Counted from the stretch's first letter, positions 39,619 to 48,501 are shown. The stretch: DNA of 64,000 nt from Streptomyces sp. HUAS ZL42 (GCF_040782645.1 NZ_CP160403.1:5739001-5803000), one strand, 5' to 3'. Program-made: numbers and translations. Notes: generated by a model from the sequence alone, not told the origin.

Positions 39619-41694
39619 ATGTCCGGGGACAGTGCCGCTTCGGCCCCCGGCCGGTCCGGGGCCCGTCCGGAGCGGCCTGTCGGCCGGAAGACGGCGGGTT
39701 CGCGCTGGGGACGTTTCTTCGAGGGCGGGCTGCTGCACGGCGGAGTCCAGGGCAGCCCGGTCCTGCGGCTGTTCATGCGCTGGGTGCGGCGGCCGTTGCT
39801 GCCCGTCATGCGGCTGTGGCGGCGCAACATCCAGCTCAAGGTCGTCGTCACCACGCTGCTGATGTCACTGGGCGTCGTTCTGCTGCTGGGCTTCGTTGTC
39901 ATCGGGCAGGTGCGCAACGGCCTGCTGGACGCCAAGGTGAAGGCCTCGCAGAGCCAGGCCACCGGCGGGTTCGCGGTGGCCAAGCAGAAGTCCGACGAGG
40001 CGGCGGCGGGGACCGACGACGACGCGTCCACGGTGGACGGCCAGCCCTCCCAGAACGTCATCGAATGGATGAGCGCCCTCGTGTCGTCGCTCTCCAGCGG
40101 CGGTCAGGGCGCCTTCGACGTGGTGACCCTGCCCGCGGGTGAGGACAGCGGCGGCGGGCGTGGCCCGCGTGCCTCCGGCGACGTCGATCCCATCGCGAGT
40201 GTGCCGGAGGACCTGCGCGTCCGGGTCAACGAGGGCACCGGGGCGGCCCAGAGCTACACCCGGATCCTCTACTACGACGGTCACAAGGCGTCCCAGCCGG
40301 CTCTGATCATCGGCAAGCAGGTCAACGACCCGAACGGCGATCCGTACCAGCTGTACTACCTCTTCCCGCTGACGCAGGAGGAGAAATCGCTGAGCCTGGT
40401 CAAGGGCACCCTGGCGACCGCCGGGCTCTTCGTCGTCGTACTCCTCGGGGCCATCGCCTGGCTCGTGGTGCGCCAGGTCGTCACGCCCGTACGGATGGCC
40501 GCGGGCATCGCCGAGCGGCTGTCTGCGGGGCGTCTGCAGGAACGTATGAAGGTCACCGGCGAGGACGACATCGCTCGGCTCGGCGAGGCCTTCAACAAGA
40601 TGGCGCAGAACCTGCAGCTGAAGATCCAGCAGCTGGAGGATCTGTCGCGGATGCAGCGGCGGTTCGTGTCGGACGTGTCGCACGAGCTGCGGACGCCGCT
40701 GACGACCGTGCGGATGGCCGCTGATGTCATCCATGAGGCGCGCGAGGACTTCGACCCGGTGACCGCGCGGTCGGCGGAGTTGCTCGCCGACCAGCTGGAC
40801 CGGTTCGAGTCGCTGCTCGCGGACCTCCTGGAGATCAGCCGCTTCGACGCGGGCGCGGCGGCGTTGGAGGCCGAGCCGATAGACCTGCGGGAGGTCGTAC
40901 GGCGGGTCGTCAGCGGTGCCGAGCCGCTTGCCGAGCGCAAGGGCACGACGATACGGGTCGTGGGCGACCAGCAGCCCGTCGTCGCCGAGGCCGACGCCCG
41001 GCGTGTGGAGCGGGTGCTGCGCAACCTCGTCGTCAACGCCGTCGAGCACGGCGAGGGCAAGGACGTCATCGTGAAGCTCGCCGCGGCGGGCGGGGCGGTC
41101 GCGGTCGCCGTGCGCGACTACGGGGTGGGGCTCAAGCCCGGCGAGGCGACCCGTGTCTTCAGCCGCTTCTGGCGGGCCGACCCGGCACGCGCGCGTACCA
41201 CCGGTGGTACGGGTCTGGGGCTGTCCATCGCCCTGGAGGACGCGCGGCTGCACGGCGGCTGGCTTCAGGCGTGGGGCGAGCCGGGGGGCGGCTCGCAGTT
41301 CCGGCTGACGCTGCCGCGGACCGCGGACGAGCCGCTGCGGGGCTCGCCGATACCGCTGGAGCCCAAGGACTCGCGCCGTAATCGTGGACTGAATGACGCG
41401 GGTCTGCCGCGCGGAGGCGGGGACAAGTCCGCCTCCGTGCCCACCCAGCCTGCGGACCCGATCCCGCCGATACCGCCGCGGGACCCGATCGCGCCGCGGC
41501 TGGCCGGTGTGACGCCCACGGCCGACCCGACGGCGCTGCCCGGCAACGGCGCGCGCGTGGTGCCGCGGCCCGGCAGTGGAACGCGACGGCAGGACGGCCC
41601 GTCCACGTCGACGGGCCGGAGTGCGACCTCGGGCCGCCCGGGCGGCGGGCCCGAGGACTCGGACAAGCATGGGGAGGCAACTCGTGGGCGCTGA
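39619..41694 (+). CDS. mtrB: Sensor histidine kinase MtrB
   Basis: A 691-residue membrane kinase. A cytoplasmic basic N-terminus is followed by a helix (VVVTTLLMSLGVVLLLGFVVIGQV), an extracytoplasmic sensor of about 170 residues and a second helix (GLFVVVLLGAIAWLVV). A HAMP linker leads to the dimerisation domain with FVSDVSHELRTPLTTVRMAAD (phosphoryl His355). The ATPase domain has LRNLVVNAVEHG and TGGTGLGLSIALED. The last about 120 residues are a Pro-rich low-complexity tail. It phosphorylates MtrA and is modulated by the lipoprotein LpqB, whose gene overlaps its 3' end by 11 bases. Confidence 0.97.
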   Translation: MSGDSAASAPGRSGARPERPVGRKTAGSRWGRFFEGGLLHGGVQGSPVLRLFMRWVRRPLLPVMRLWRRNIQLKVVVTTLLMSLGVVLLLGFVVIGQVRNGLLDAKVKASQSQATGGFAVAKQKSDEAAAGTDDDASTVDGQPSQNVIEWMSALVSSLSSGGQGAFDVVTLPAGEDSGGGRGPRASGDVDPIASVPEDLRVRVNEGTGAAQSYTRILYYDGHKASQPALIIGKQVNDPNGDPYQLYYLFPLTQEEKSLSLVKGTLATAGLFVVVLLGAIAWLVVRQVVTPVRMAAGIAERLSAGRLQERMKVTGEDDIARLGEAFNKMAQNLQLKIQQLEDLSRMQRRFVSDVSHELRTPLTTVRMAADVIHEAREDFDPVTARSAELLADQLDRFESLLADLLEISRFDAGAAALEAEPIDLREVVRRVVSGAEPLAERKGTTIRVVGDQQPVVAEADARRVERVLRNLVVNAVEHGEGKDVIVKLAAAGGAVAVAVRDYGVGLKPGEATRVFSRFWRADPARARTTGGTGLGLSIALEDARLHGGWLQAWGEPGGGSQFRLTLPRTADEPLRGSPIPLEPKDSRRNRGLNDAGLPRGGGDKSASVPTQPADPIPPIPPRDPIAPRLAGVTPTADPTALPGNGARVVPRPGSGTRRQDGPSTSTGRSATSGRPGGGPEDSDKHGEATRGR

Positions 41695-43513
41695 CCGCGA
41701 GGGGGGCGTTCGGCGCCGGCGGTGGGGCGTGGTGGCGTACGCCGCCGGTGGCGTCGTCCTGCTGGCAGGGTGCGCCTCGATGCCCGACAGCGGGGACCTG
41801 CGAGGCGTGGAGTCCACTCCGCGTCAGGACACGCAGGTGCGTGTGTTCGCCGTGCCGCCCCGGGAGGACGCGCCGCCCTCGGAGATCGTCCAGGGCTTTC
41901 TGGAGGCGCTGACCAGTGACGATCCGGACTATTCGACCGCACGCAAGTATCTGACCGGCGCGGCTGCGCAGGCCTGGAAGCCGGAGACGTCCACGACGGT
42001 GCTCGCGGACGGGCCGGGGGCCGAGGCGGACAGGTCGGTGGGCCGGGAGGACCGCGGCGACATCTCGTTCACGCTGACCGGCAACAGGGTCGCCGTAGTG
42101 GACTCGCAGCGGTCGTACCTGCCGGTCACCGGGCGCTACAGCCAGACGGTTCACCTCACGCGCGACAAGACTGGGCAGTGGCGTATCGACGCGTCGCCGA
42201 CCGGCGTCGTCATGGGCGAGTCGGACTTCCAGCGCAACTACATGTCCGTCAACAAGTACTACTTCGGCTCGAACACCCCAGACGGGTCCTCCGGGCTGCC
42301 CGCGGCCGTGGCCGATCCGGTGTACGTGCGCGAGCGTGTGGAGCCGATGACGCAGATGGTGGTCTCGCTGCTGAACGGTCCTACGAGCTGGCTCAGGCCC
42401 GTGGTCAGGTCGAGCTTCCCGACGGGTACGGCGCTGGCGAAGGGCGTCACCTCGTTGACGCCGGACGACCGGAACAAGCTGACCGTGCCGCTGAACGAGA
42501 AGGCCGCCCGGGTCGGTTCGGCCAAGTGCCACGAGATGGCGGCCCAGCTGCTGTTCACGCTGAAGAACCTCACCCCCGCGGTGGACGAGGTCGAGCTGCG
42601 GGCGGGCGGCACCCGGCTGTGCTCGCTCACCGAGAGCAGGGCCGCGTCCGTGGCGGATCGCGGCGCGGTGAGGCGCCCCGACTATCTGTACTTCATCGAC
42701 GCCCAGCACCGGCTTGTGCGGATGCCGGGCGGCAGCAGCGGCACCGGTGCCGATCCGGTGCCGGGGGCGCTGGGTGAGGGGGCCAAGCAGCTACGGTCGG
42801 TGGCGGTGTCGCGGGACGAGCGCACCGCGGCCGGAGTCGGCCTCGACGGCAAGGCGCTGTACGTCGGCTCGCTGGTGTCGGGAAGTTCGCTCGGGGAGCC
42901 CGTGGTGCGCAGCGAGGGCAAGACGGTGAAGGACCGGCTTACGGCGCCCAGCTGGGACGCCGAGGGCGACCTGTGGGTGGCCGACCGCAATCCCGCGCGG
43001 CCGCGCCTGCTGCTGCTGGAGGAGGGCAAGGGCGAGCCGCTGGAGGTGCGGACCCCGGGACTGGACGAGCGTATCGACGCGGTGCGGGTCGCGGCCGACG
43101 GTGTGCGTGTCGCGCTCGTCGTGACGGAGGACGGCAAGCAGTCCCTGCTGATCGGGCGGATCGAGCGGAGCGCGAAGGGCGGTGAGCGGCCGGTCGTCTC
43201 GGTTCTCGAACTGCGTTCGGCGGCACCGGACTTCGAGGAGGTCACCACCATGTCGTGGGCCGGTGACAGCCGGCTCGTGGTCGTCGGGCGTGAGCAGGGT
43301 GGCGTGCAGCAGATGCGGTACGTCCAGGTCGACGGTTCCACGCCGGAGGGGCCGGCGCCCGCGGCGCTGAGCGGCGTGAAGGAGATCGCCGCGTCCGAGG
43401 ACGACCAGCTTCCGCTGGTGGCGTACTCGGAGGACGGGATCGTACGGCTGCCGTCCGGTGCGCAGTGGCAGAAGGTGGTCAAGGACGGCACGGCGCCGGT
43501 TTATCCGGGCTGA
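41684..43513 (+). CDS. lpqB: Lipoprotein LpqB (MtrAB accessory, GerMN/WD-like)
   Basis: A 609-residue lipoprotein. After a basic start, the hydrophobic stretch WGVVAYAAGGVVLLAGC carries a lipobox with Cys30. An N-terminal module (EIVQGFLEALTSDDPDYSTARKYLTG) leads to a GerMN domain around residues 205-300 (VVSLLNGPTSWLRPVVRSSFPTGT). A beta-propeller-like C-terminal half follows. LpqB interacts with the MtrB sensor domain. GGGAGG 7 bases before the GTG at 41684 decides the start, inside the mtrB 3' end; longer frames lack such a site. Confidence 0.94.
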   Translation: MGADREGGVRRRRWGVVAYAAGGVVLLAGCASMPDSGDLRGVESTPRQDTQVRVFAVPPREDAPPSEIVQGFLEALTSDDPDYSTARKYLTGAAAQAWKPETSTTVLADGPGAEADRSVGREDRGDISFTLTGNRVAVVDSQRSYLPVTGRYSQTVHLTRDKTGQWRIDASPTGVVMGESDFQRNYMSVNKYYFGSNTPDGSSGLPAAVADPVYVRERVEPMTQMVVSLLNGPTSWLRPVVRSSFPTGTALAKGVTSLTPDDRNKLTVPLNEKAARVGSAKCHEMAAQLLFTLKNLTPAVDEVELRAGGTRLCSLTESRAASVADRGAVRRPDYLYFIDAQHRLVRMPGGSSGTGADPVPGALGEGAKQLRSVAVSRDERTAAGVGLDGKALYVGSLVSGSSLGEPVVRSEGKTVKDRLTAPSWDAEGDLWVADRNPARPRLLLLEEGKGEPLEVRTPGLDERIDAVRVAADGVRVALVVTEDGKQSLLIGRIERSAKGGERPVVSVLELRSAAPDFEEVTTMSWAGDSRLVVVGREQGGVQQMRYVQVDGSTPEGPAPAALSGVKEIAASEDDQLPLVAYSEDGIVRLPSGAQWQKVVKDGTAPVYPG

Positions 43514-43526
43514 GGGTTTGCGGGGA

Positions 43527-43574
43527 CGGCCGTTTCCGCCTGGGAGAAGTCCCGGCGGGGCGGCCGTTTCTCTT
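43527..43574 (+). terminator. Terminator after lpqB
   Basis: CGGCCGTTTCCGCC pairs imperfectly with GGCGGGGCGGCCG (43527-43566), followed by TTTCTCTTT. It lies 13 bases after the lpqB stop and closes the mtrA-mtrB-lpqB unit. Confidence 0.7.
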
Positions 43575-43688
43575 TGCCCGGGAAAAGCGGCCGCTTGTGC
43601 TGGTGAGTTCTCTTGGCGGAGGCAGTCATCCGCTTTTGTGAGGCGGGTCCTGTTCTTGTGGTGACGGACCTGTGGGAGGGGCGCGGAG

Positions 43689-43712
43689 TTTTCCACAGAG
43701 GGTTTTCCACAG
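43689..43712 (+). promoter_or_regulatory. Pair of DnaA-box-like sites
   Basis: TTTTCCACAG occurs twice (43689-43698 and 43703-43712), 14 bases apart, in the same orientation. Each copy has one mismatch from the Streptomyces DnaA box TTGTCCACA. They lie 31-54 bases before the ComF-like gene. Whether DnaA binds is unknown. Confidence 0.35.
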
Positions 43713-43742
43713 GGCTGGTCGGTCGGCTCGGGCATTGGCACA

Positions 43743-44693
43743 GTGGTGGTCATGCGGGGGTGGTGGCAGGACCTCACCGACCTGGTGCTGCCGGCCGAGT
43801 GCGGAGGCTGCGGAAGGCCTCGCACGGTGCTCTGCCCGGAGTGCCGTGCCGCCCTGAGCGGGGCCGCACCGCGCCGGGTGCGACCGGTGCCGGAACCGGC
43901 CGGGCTGCCGGTCGTCCACGCGGCGGCCCGGTACGGCGACGAGGTGCGGGCCGTGCTGCTGGCCCACAAGGAACGGGGCGCCCTGGCGCTGGCGGGGCCG
44001 CTCGGCGCGGCCCTGGCGGGTGCCGTGCGGGCGGGGCTGTGGCACGCCGGGGAAGGGGCGGTGGACTCCGGGGCACGGCCGGGAGACGGCGACGTGCCTG
44101 TGCTGCTCGTTCCCGTGCCGTCCGCGCGCGGGGCCGTCCGGGCGCGGGGGCATGATCCGGCGCGGCGGATCGCGCTCGCGGCGGCCGGTGAGCTGCGGCG
44201 GACCGGGACACCGGCCCGGGTGCTGGCCGTGCTGCGGCAGCGGCGTGCCGTGGCCGACCAGGCGGGGCTCAACTCCCGGCTGCGGCTGGAGAACCTCGAG
44301 GGCGCCCTGGCCGTGGCGCCCGGGGGTGCCCGGCTGCTCAGCGGCGGTCCGGTCGTGCTCGTCGACGACCTGATGACGACGGGTGCCTCGCTCACGGAGG
44401 CGGCTCGCGCGGTGCGGGCGGCCGCGGCCGGTCCGGTTGAGCCGGGGGCGGTATCGATCACGTATCAGGGTGCGCCCGCGGTCGCTCGCAGAGATATGGC
44501 CGCAGCCGTGTACGCGGGTGTGGCGCGGGAAGGCAGAGGGGAACGGATGGAACGGACGGCAGGCTCGGCGGAGGGGAGCGGGACGCGGCGCCGTGTCGGG
44601 CGAGGATCGGCAGCCTCGAACGGGATCGGCGACACGATCTGCGCGGCGGTGGTCGCTGCGACGTCAGACTCTTTCGAAATAAACCGGAACTGA
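43743..44693 (+). CDS. ComF family phosphoribosyltransferase-like protein
   Basis: A 316-residue protein. An N-terminal zinc finger of four cysteines (PAECGGCGRPRTVLCPEC) precedes a type I phosphoribosyltransferase fold whose PRPP loop reads VVLVDDLMTTGASLTEA. RARGHDPARRIA and RAVADQAGLNSRLRLENLEGA are ComF-specific. In competent bacteria ComF helps handle incoming single-stranded DNA; in Streptomyces its role is unclear. The C-terminus carries about 50 extra low-complexity residues (ERMERTAGSAEGSGTRRRVGRG). The ATG at 43752 is an alternative start. A pair of DnaA-box-like sites lies just upstream. Confidence 0.85.
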   Translation: MVVMRGWWQDLTDLVLPAECGGCGRPRTVLCPECRAALSGAAPRRVRPVPEPAGLPVVHAAARYGDEVRAVLLAHKERGALALAGPLGAALAGAVRAGLWHAGEGAVDSGARPGDGDVPVLLVPVPSARGAVRARGHDPARRIALAAAGELRRTGTPARVLAVLRQRRAVADQAGLNSRLRLENLEGALAVAPGGARLLSGGPVVLVDDLMTTGASLTEAARAVRAAAAGPVEPGAVSITYQGAPAVARRDMAAAVYAGVAREGRGERMERTAGSAEGSGTRRRVGRGSAASNGIGDTICAAVVAATSDSFEINRN

Positions 44694-45007
44694 CTGCGAA
44701 CTTGCATCGTTGCAGGTAATGAGAGGGCCATTTCACCTGAACGGAGGTACGCCGCAGTAGAGGGTGACGACATCCGTCCGGGCGAGATATGTTCGGTTGT
44801 GAGGGAAAGCCGCAGGCCACACCTCTCATATCCGATTGCCGTGCTGCGGTTTTGCGCAATCACCGGCAGCACCTGGGGTGGAGATCTTGCCCATGGGGGA
44901 GGAGGAGGTGGAAGTCACCGAGTCCGAGGTTCCGGGCTCACCGGAACCTGGTGCAAAAGGGAGACGCTCCGTCAACGAAGCGGAGCGATCCGGGAACGGA
45001 GTTCTGC
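44694..45007. other. Leader region of hpf
   Basis: About 310 bases between the ComF-like gene and hpf. It contains purine-rich stretches (GGGGGAGGAGGAGGTGG at about 44895) and a CGGAG ahead of the hpf GTG. Stop-free frames run into hpf from upstream but show no conserved sequence. I see no clear promoter; hpf genes often have stress-controlled ones. Confidence 0.45.
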
Positions 45008-45700
45008 GTGGACATCGTCGTCAAGGGCCGCAAGACCGAGGTGCCCGAGCGGTTCCGCAAGCACGTGGCCGAGAAGCTGAAGCTGGAGAAGATTCAGAGG
45101 CTCGATGCCAAGGTGATCAGCCTCGACGTCGAGGTGTCCAAGGAGCCCAACCCCCGACAGGCCGACCGTTGTGACCGCGTGGAGATCACGCTCCGCTCCC
45201 GCGGTCCGGTGATCCGGGCGGAGGCAGCGGCCAGCGATCCGTATGCGGCACTCGACCTGGCGGCGGAAAAGCTGGACGCCCGGCTGCGCAAGCAGCACGA
45301 CAAGCGGTTTACGCGCCGTGGTGCCCGTCGGCTCACGGCGGCAGAGGTCCCCGACCACGTCCCGGGAGTGGCGACGCTCAACGGCAACGGCCACCCCGTC
45401 CCGGCCGAAGAGTCGGACAGCGTGCCCACCAAGAAGATCGGCTCGCTGGAAGTGCAGGGCGATGGCCCCCTCGTGGTCCGCGAGAAGACCCACGTCGCCG
45501 CCCCGATGACGCTCGACCAGGCCCTCTACGAGATGGAACTGGTCGGCCACGACTTCTATCTGTTCGTCGACTCCGAGACCAAGGAGCCCAGTGTCGTCTA
45601 CCGGCGGCACGCATACGACTACGGCGTGATCCACCTCAGGACGGACACGATGGTCACCCAGACGCACTCACCCGAGGCGGGCGGCGCACTGGGCGGCTGA
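45008..45700 (+). CDS. hpf: Ribosome hibernation-promoting factor, long form
   Basis: A 230-residue long-type HPF that joins 70S ribosomes into inactive 100S dimers under stress. Residues 1 to about 100 are the ribosome-binding S30AE domain (VDIVVKGRKTEVPERFRKHV, then DPYAALDLAAEKLDARLRKQHDK). After a linker, the C-terminal dimerisation domain starts near 170 (TLDQALYEMELVGHDFYLFVD) and ends YDYGVIHLRTD. I take the GTG at 45008, where homology to HPF begins, with CGGAG about 7 bases upstream. A perfect 14-bp hairpin follows the stop. Confidence 0.95.
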   Translation: MDIVVKGRKTEVPERFRKHVAEKLKLEKIQRLDAKVISLDVEVSKEPNPRQADRCDRVEITLRSRGPVIRAEAAASDPYAALDLAAEKLDARLRKQHDKRFTRRGARRLTAAEVPDHVPGVATLNGNGHPVPAEESDSVPTKKIGSLEVQGDGPLVVREKTHVAAPMTLDQALYEMELVGHDFYLFVDSETKEPSVVYRRHAYDYGVIHLRTDTMVTQTHSPEAGGALGG

Positions 45701-45720
45701 CCATTACGGGCGACAGCTGG

Positions 45721-45763
45721 ACGGGTGCCCCTGGAGCGCGTGTGCGCCCCCAGGGGCACCCGT
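45721..45763 (+). terminator. Strong hairpin between hpf and the NarL-type regulator gene
   Basis: ACGGGTGCCCCTGG (45721-45734) pairs perfectly with CCAGGGGCACCCGT (45750-45763). There is no T-run. It is placed to terminate hpf, or to act within a common transcript. Confidence 0.7.
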
Positions 45764-45904
45764 GTGCGACCACTTCGCGCGCCGCTCTGTCACACCGTTG
45801 TCGTCCGGGCATGGAATCATGGCCGCAACGGTCCAACCGGTGGGCCGTTGCCTTGGGTTGGCGATGGCACAGGACCACAGGCCACAGCCTCAGGGGGAGG
45901 AACG

Positions 45905-46651
45905 ATGGCGGACAGCTTCGGACCGATGCATGACGAGGATGCCGACGACGGCGTCGTCGGCATGGGCCCGGACGCGGGCACCTCACGCAAGGAACCGATC
46001 AGAGTCCTTGTCGTGGACGACCATGCGCTGTTCCGCCGGGGCCTGGAGATCGTGCTCGCGGCCGAGGAGGACATCCAGGTCGTCGGCGAGGCCGGCGACG
46101 GCGCGGAGGCCGTCGACAAGGCCGCCGACCTGCTGCCCGACATCATCCTGATGGACGTACGCATGCCGAAGCGGGGCGGCATCGAGGCGTGCACCTCCAT
46201 CAAGGAGGTCGCACCCAGCGCCAAGATCATCATGCTGACGATCAGCGACGAGGAGGCCGACCTCTACGACGCGATCAAGGCGGGCGCCACGGGATATCTC
46301 CTCAAGGAGATCTCCACGGACGAGGTGGCCACCGCCATCCGTGCGGTGGCGGACGGGCAGTCGCAGATCAGCCCCTCCATGGCGTCGAAGCTGCTCACCG
46401 AGTTCAAGTCGATGATCCAGCGCACCGACGAGCGCCGGCTGGTGCCCGCCCCGCGGCTGACGGACCGTGAGCTCGAGGTTCTCAAGCTCGTCGCCACGGG
46501 CATGAACAACCGGGACATCGCCAAGGAGTTGTTCATCTCCGAGAACACCGTGAAGAACCACGTGCGCAACATCCTGGAGAAGCTGCAGCTGCACTCCAGG
46601 ATGGAAGCGGTGGTGTACGCGATGCGGGAGAAGATCCTCGAGATCCGCTGA
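45905..46651 (+). CDS. NarL/FixJ-type response regulator (orphan)
   Basis: A 248-residue protein. About 32 acidic N-terminal residues precede a receiver domain (IRVLVVDDHALFRRGLEIVLAAE, phosphoryl Asp84 in ILMDVRMP, Lys in GYLLKEIS). A LuxR helix-turn-helix domain follows (LTDRELEVLKLVATGMNNRDIAKELFISENTVKNHVRNILEKLQLHSR). No kinase gene is adjacent, so it is an orphan here. GGGAGGA precedes the ATG. The gene is conserved between hpf and secA in Streptomyces; targets are not deducible. Confidence 0.92.
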   Translation: MADSFGPMHDEDADDGVVGMGPDAGTSRKEPIRVLVVDDHALFRRGLEIVLAAEEDIQVVGEAGDGAEAVDKAADLLPDIILMDVRMPKRGGIEACTSIKEVAPSAKIIMLTISDEEADLYDAIKAGATGYLLKEISTDEVATAIRAVADGQSQISPSMASKLLTEFKSMIQRTDERRLVPAPRLTDRELEVLKLVATGMNNRDIAKELFISENTVKNHVRNILEKLQLHSRMEAVVYAMREKILEIR

Positions 46652-46657
46652 CCCCGG

Positions 46658-47869
46658 TCAGCGCAGCGCGGCGATCAGGGCTCGGGTGATCTCCTTGGTG
46701 AGGGGCTCGTGCAGCTCCGGTGGGTCCACTCGCTCCACGCGTACGGTCGTCGCGTCCACCCAGCTCGCCGCCTCGACCAAGGCTTCGGCCACCGCCGGGA
46801 CGGCCTTGGGGCCGTCCAGGGAGACCTGCCTGGCGACCAGTGTGCTGCCTTCACGGGTCGGGTCCACTCGGCCGACGAGACGACCTCCGGCCAGCACCGG
46901 CATCGCGAAGTAGCCGTGCACACGCTTCGGCTTGGGGACGTAGGCCTCCAGACGGTGGGTGAAGCCGAAGATCCGCTCCGTCCGAGCCCGTTCCCAGATC
47001 AGGGAGTCGAACGGGGACAGCAGCGTGGTGCGATGACGCCCGCGGGGGAGCGTCTCCAGGGCCGCCGGGTCGGCCCAGGCCGGTTTGCCCCAGCCCTCCA
47101 CCGTGACCGGGACCAGGCCCGAGTCGGCGATCACCGCGTCGAACTGTTCGCCCTTGAGACGGTGGTAGTCGGCGATGTCCGCGCGCGTGCCGACACCCAG
47201 GGCCTCACCGGCCAGACGGACCAGGCGGCGTACGCACTCGGTGTCGTCCAGTTCGTCGTGCAGCAGGTCGGCCGGGACGGCTCGCTCCGCGAGGTCGTAC
47301 ACCCGCTTCCAGCCGCGGCGCTCGACGCAGACGACCTCGCCGTACATGAGCGCGCGTTCCACGGCGACCTTGGTGCCCGACCAGTCCCACCACTCGCTGG
47401 TTCTCTTCGCGCCGCCCAACTCGGTGGAGGTGAGGGGGCCTTCGGAGCGGAGCTGCTTGATGACCTGGTCGTAGGTGCCGTCGGGGAGCTCGTGGTTCCA
47501 GTGCGGGCGGTTGCGGTAGGCGCGACGGCGGAAGGCGAAGTGGGGCCACTCCTCGATGGGGAGTATGCAGGCGGCGTGGGACCAGTACTCGAAGGCGTGC
47601 GGTCGTGCCGCGGGCGCGCCGGTGGCTGCCGTGTTCCAGTACGCGTCCTCCACTGTTCTGCGGCCCACGGCGCCCAAGCGGGCGTACGGGATGAGTTCGT
47701 GGGAGCGGGCGAGGACCGAGATGGTGTCGAGCTGGACCGCACCGAGGTGGCGCAGGACGCCCCGGACCCCGGCGCGGCGGTCCGGGGCGCCGAGGAAGCC
47801 CTGCGCCCGAAGGGCGATACGGCGGGCTTCGTCTGCGGAGAGTTCTGCGGCGGGGCGCGGGGTCGTCAT
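46658..47869 (-). CDS. Winged-helix DNA-binding protein of the YcaQ/AlkX (HTH_42) family
   Basis: A 403-residue protein with ARRIALRAQGFLGAPDRRAGVRGVLRHLGAVQLDTISVLARSHELIPYARLG near its start. The central DGTYDQVIKQLRSEGPLTSTELGG winged helix and the C-terminal LLSPFDSLIWERARTERIFGFTHRLEAYVPKPKRVHGYFAMPVL are diagnostic. Members of this family are DNA glycosylases that unhook interstrand cross-links (E. coli YcaQ, Streptomyces AlzQ). The promoter upstream resembles the LexA-independent DNA-damage motif and ends exactly 7 bases before the ATG. It is convergent with the NarL-type regulator gene. Confidence 0.88.
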   Translation of the reverse strand: MTTPRPAAELSADEARRIALRAQGFLGAPDRRAGVRGVLRHLGAVQLDTISVLARSHELIPYARLGAVGRRTVEDAYWNTAATGAPAARPHAFEYWSHAACILPIEEWPHFAFRRRAYRNRPHWNHELPDGTYDQVIKQLRSEGPLTSTELGGAKRTSEWWDWSGTKVAVERALMYGEVVCVERRGWKRVYDLAERAVPADLLHDELDDTECVRRLVRLAGEALGVGTRADIADYHRLKGEQFDAVIADSGLVPVTVEGWGKPAWADPAALETLPRGRHRTTLLSPFDSLIWERARTERIFGFTHRLEAYVPKPKRVHGYFAMPVLAGGRLVGRVDPTREGSTLVARQVSLDGPKAVPAVAEALVEAASWVDATTVRVERVDPPELHEPLTKEITRALIAALR

Positions 47870-47876
47870 GGGCCGC

Positions 47877-47899
47877 ACGATAGGGGGTGGGTCTGACAC
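47877..47899 (-). promoter_or_regulatory. RecA-NDp/PafBC-like promoter of the HTH_42 glycosylase gene
   Basis: On the minus strand GTGTCAGACCC (47889-47899), six bases, and TATCGT (47877-47882). The TGTCA core, the spacing and the TAnnnT hexamer agree with the DNA-damage promoter TTGTCAGTGGC-N6-TAGGGT; the GTG part does not. Seven bases then lead to the ATG, so the mRNA would be leaderless. Confidence 0.5.
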
Positions 47900-47931
47900 T
47901 GGGCGGTGAGCTGGGCGTTTGCCGGCGTGAG

Positions 47932-48501
47932 CTACCGCGGCGCCGGAAGGTACGGCGCCGTCGACGGCAGGCCCAGGTCCGACGGAAGGAGGGAACCCAC
48001 CCAGCAGTCCCGTCGTACGCCCTTGTTGTTGATCGCCGAGCGCAGGGTGCCCTCGATGGTGAAGCCGGTGCGTTCCGCCACTGCTCGGGAGGCCCTGTTG
48101 CCCACTTCCGCCCGCCATTCGACGCGGTCGACGGACACGTCGGTGAAGGCCCATTGCGAGGCGGTGCGGACGGCCTCGGCGGTGTAGCCGTTGCCGCGGT
48201 GCTCCTTGGCGGCCCAGAAGCCGACCTCGGCGACGCCCAGGGAACGCATCGTGAGTCCCAGCATGCCCACCAGCTCCCCTTCGGGGAGGAAGACGCCGAA
48301 GGTGAACATCGAGGCGCCCGCCCAGCCCTCCGGGACGAGCTGCTCCGTGAAGCTCTCGGCGTGCTCGCGGAGATACGGGGAGGGGATCGTCGTCCAGCGC
48401 TGGATGTCGGGGTCCTGCGCGGCCGTGTACACGGCGTCGGTGTCGGCCGGGCCGACCGTGCGCAGGACGAGGCGGTCCGTGGTGAGCGTGACGGGTTCCA
48501 T
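47932..48501 (-). CDS. GNAT family N-acetyltransferase (RimJ/RimL type)
   Basis: A 189-residue acetyltransferase. The opening EPVTLTTDRLVLRTVGPADTDAVY is typical of RimJ/RimL-like enzymes. GFWAAKEHRGNGYTAEAVRTASQWAF contains the acetyl-CoA loop (R-G-N-G-Y variant of Q/RxxGxG/A). VEWRAEVGNRASRAVAERTGFTIEGTLRSAI is the usual C-terminal part. The substrate cannot be predicted; such proteins acetylate protein N-termini or small amines. I take the ATG at 48501, where homology begins. It is divergent from secA with a 281-base gap. Confidence 0.88.
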   Translation of the reverse strand: MEPVTLTTDRLVLRTVGPADTDAVYTAAQDPDIQRWTTIPSPYLREHAESFTEQLVPEGWAGASMFTFGVFLPEGELVGMLGLTMRSLGVAEVGFWAAKEHRGNGYTAEAVRTASQWAFTDVSVDRVEWRAEVGNRASRAVAERTGFTIEGTLRSAINNKGVRRDCWVGSLLPSDLGLPSTAPYLPAPR

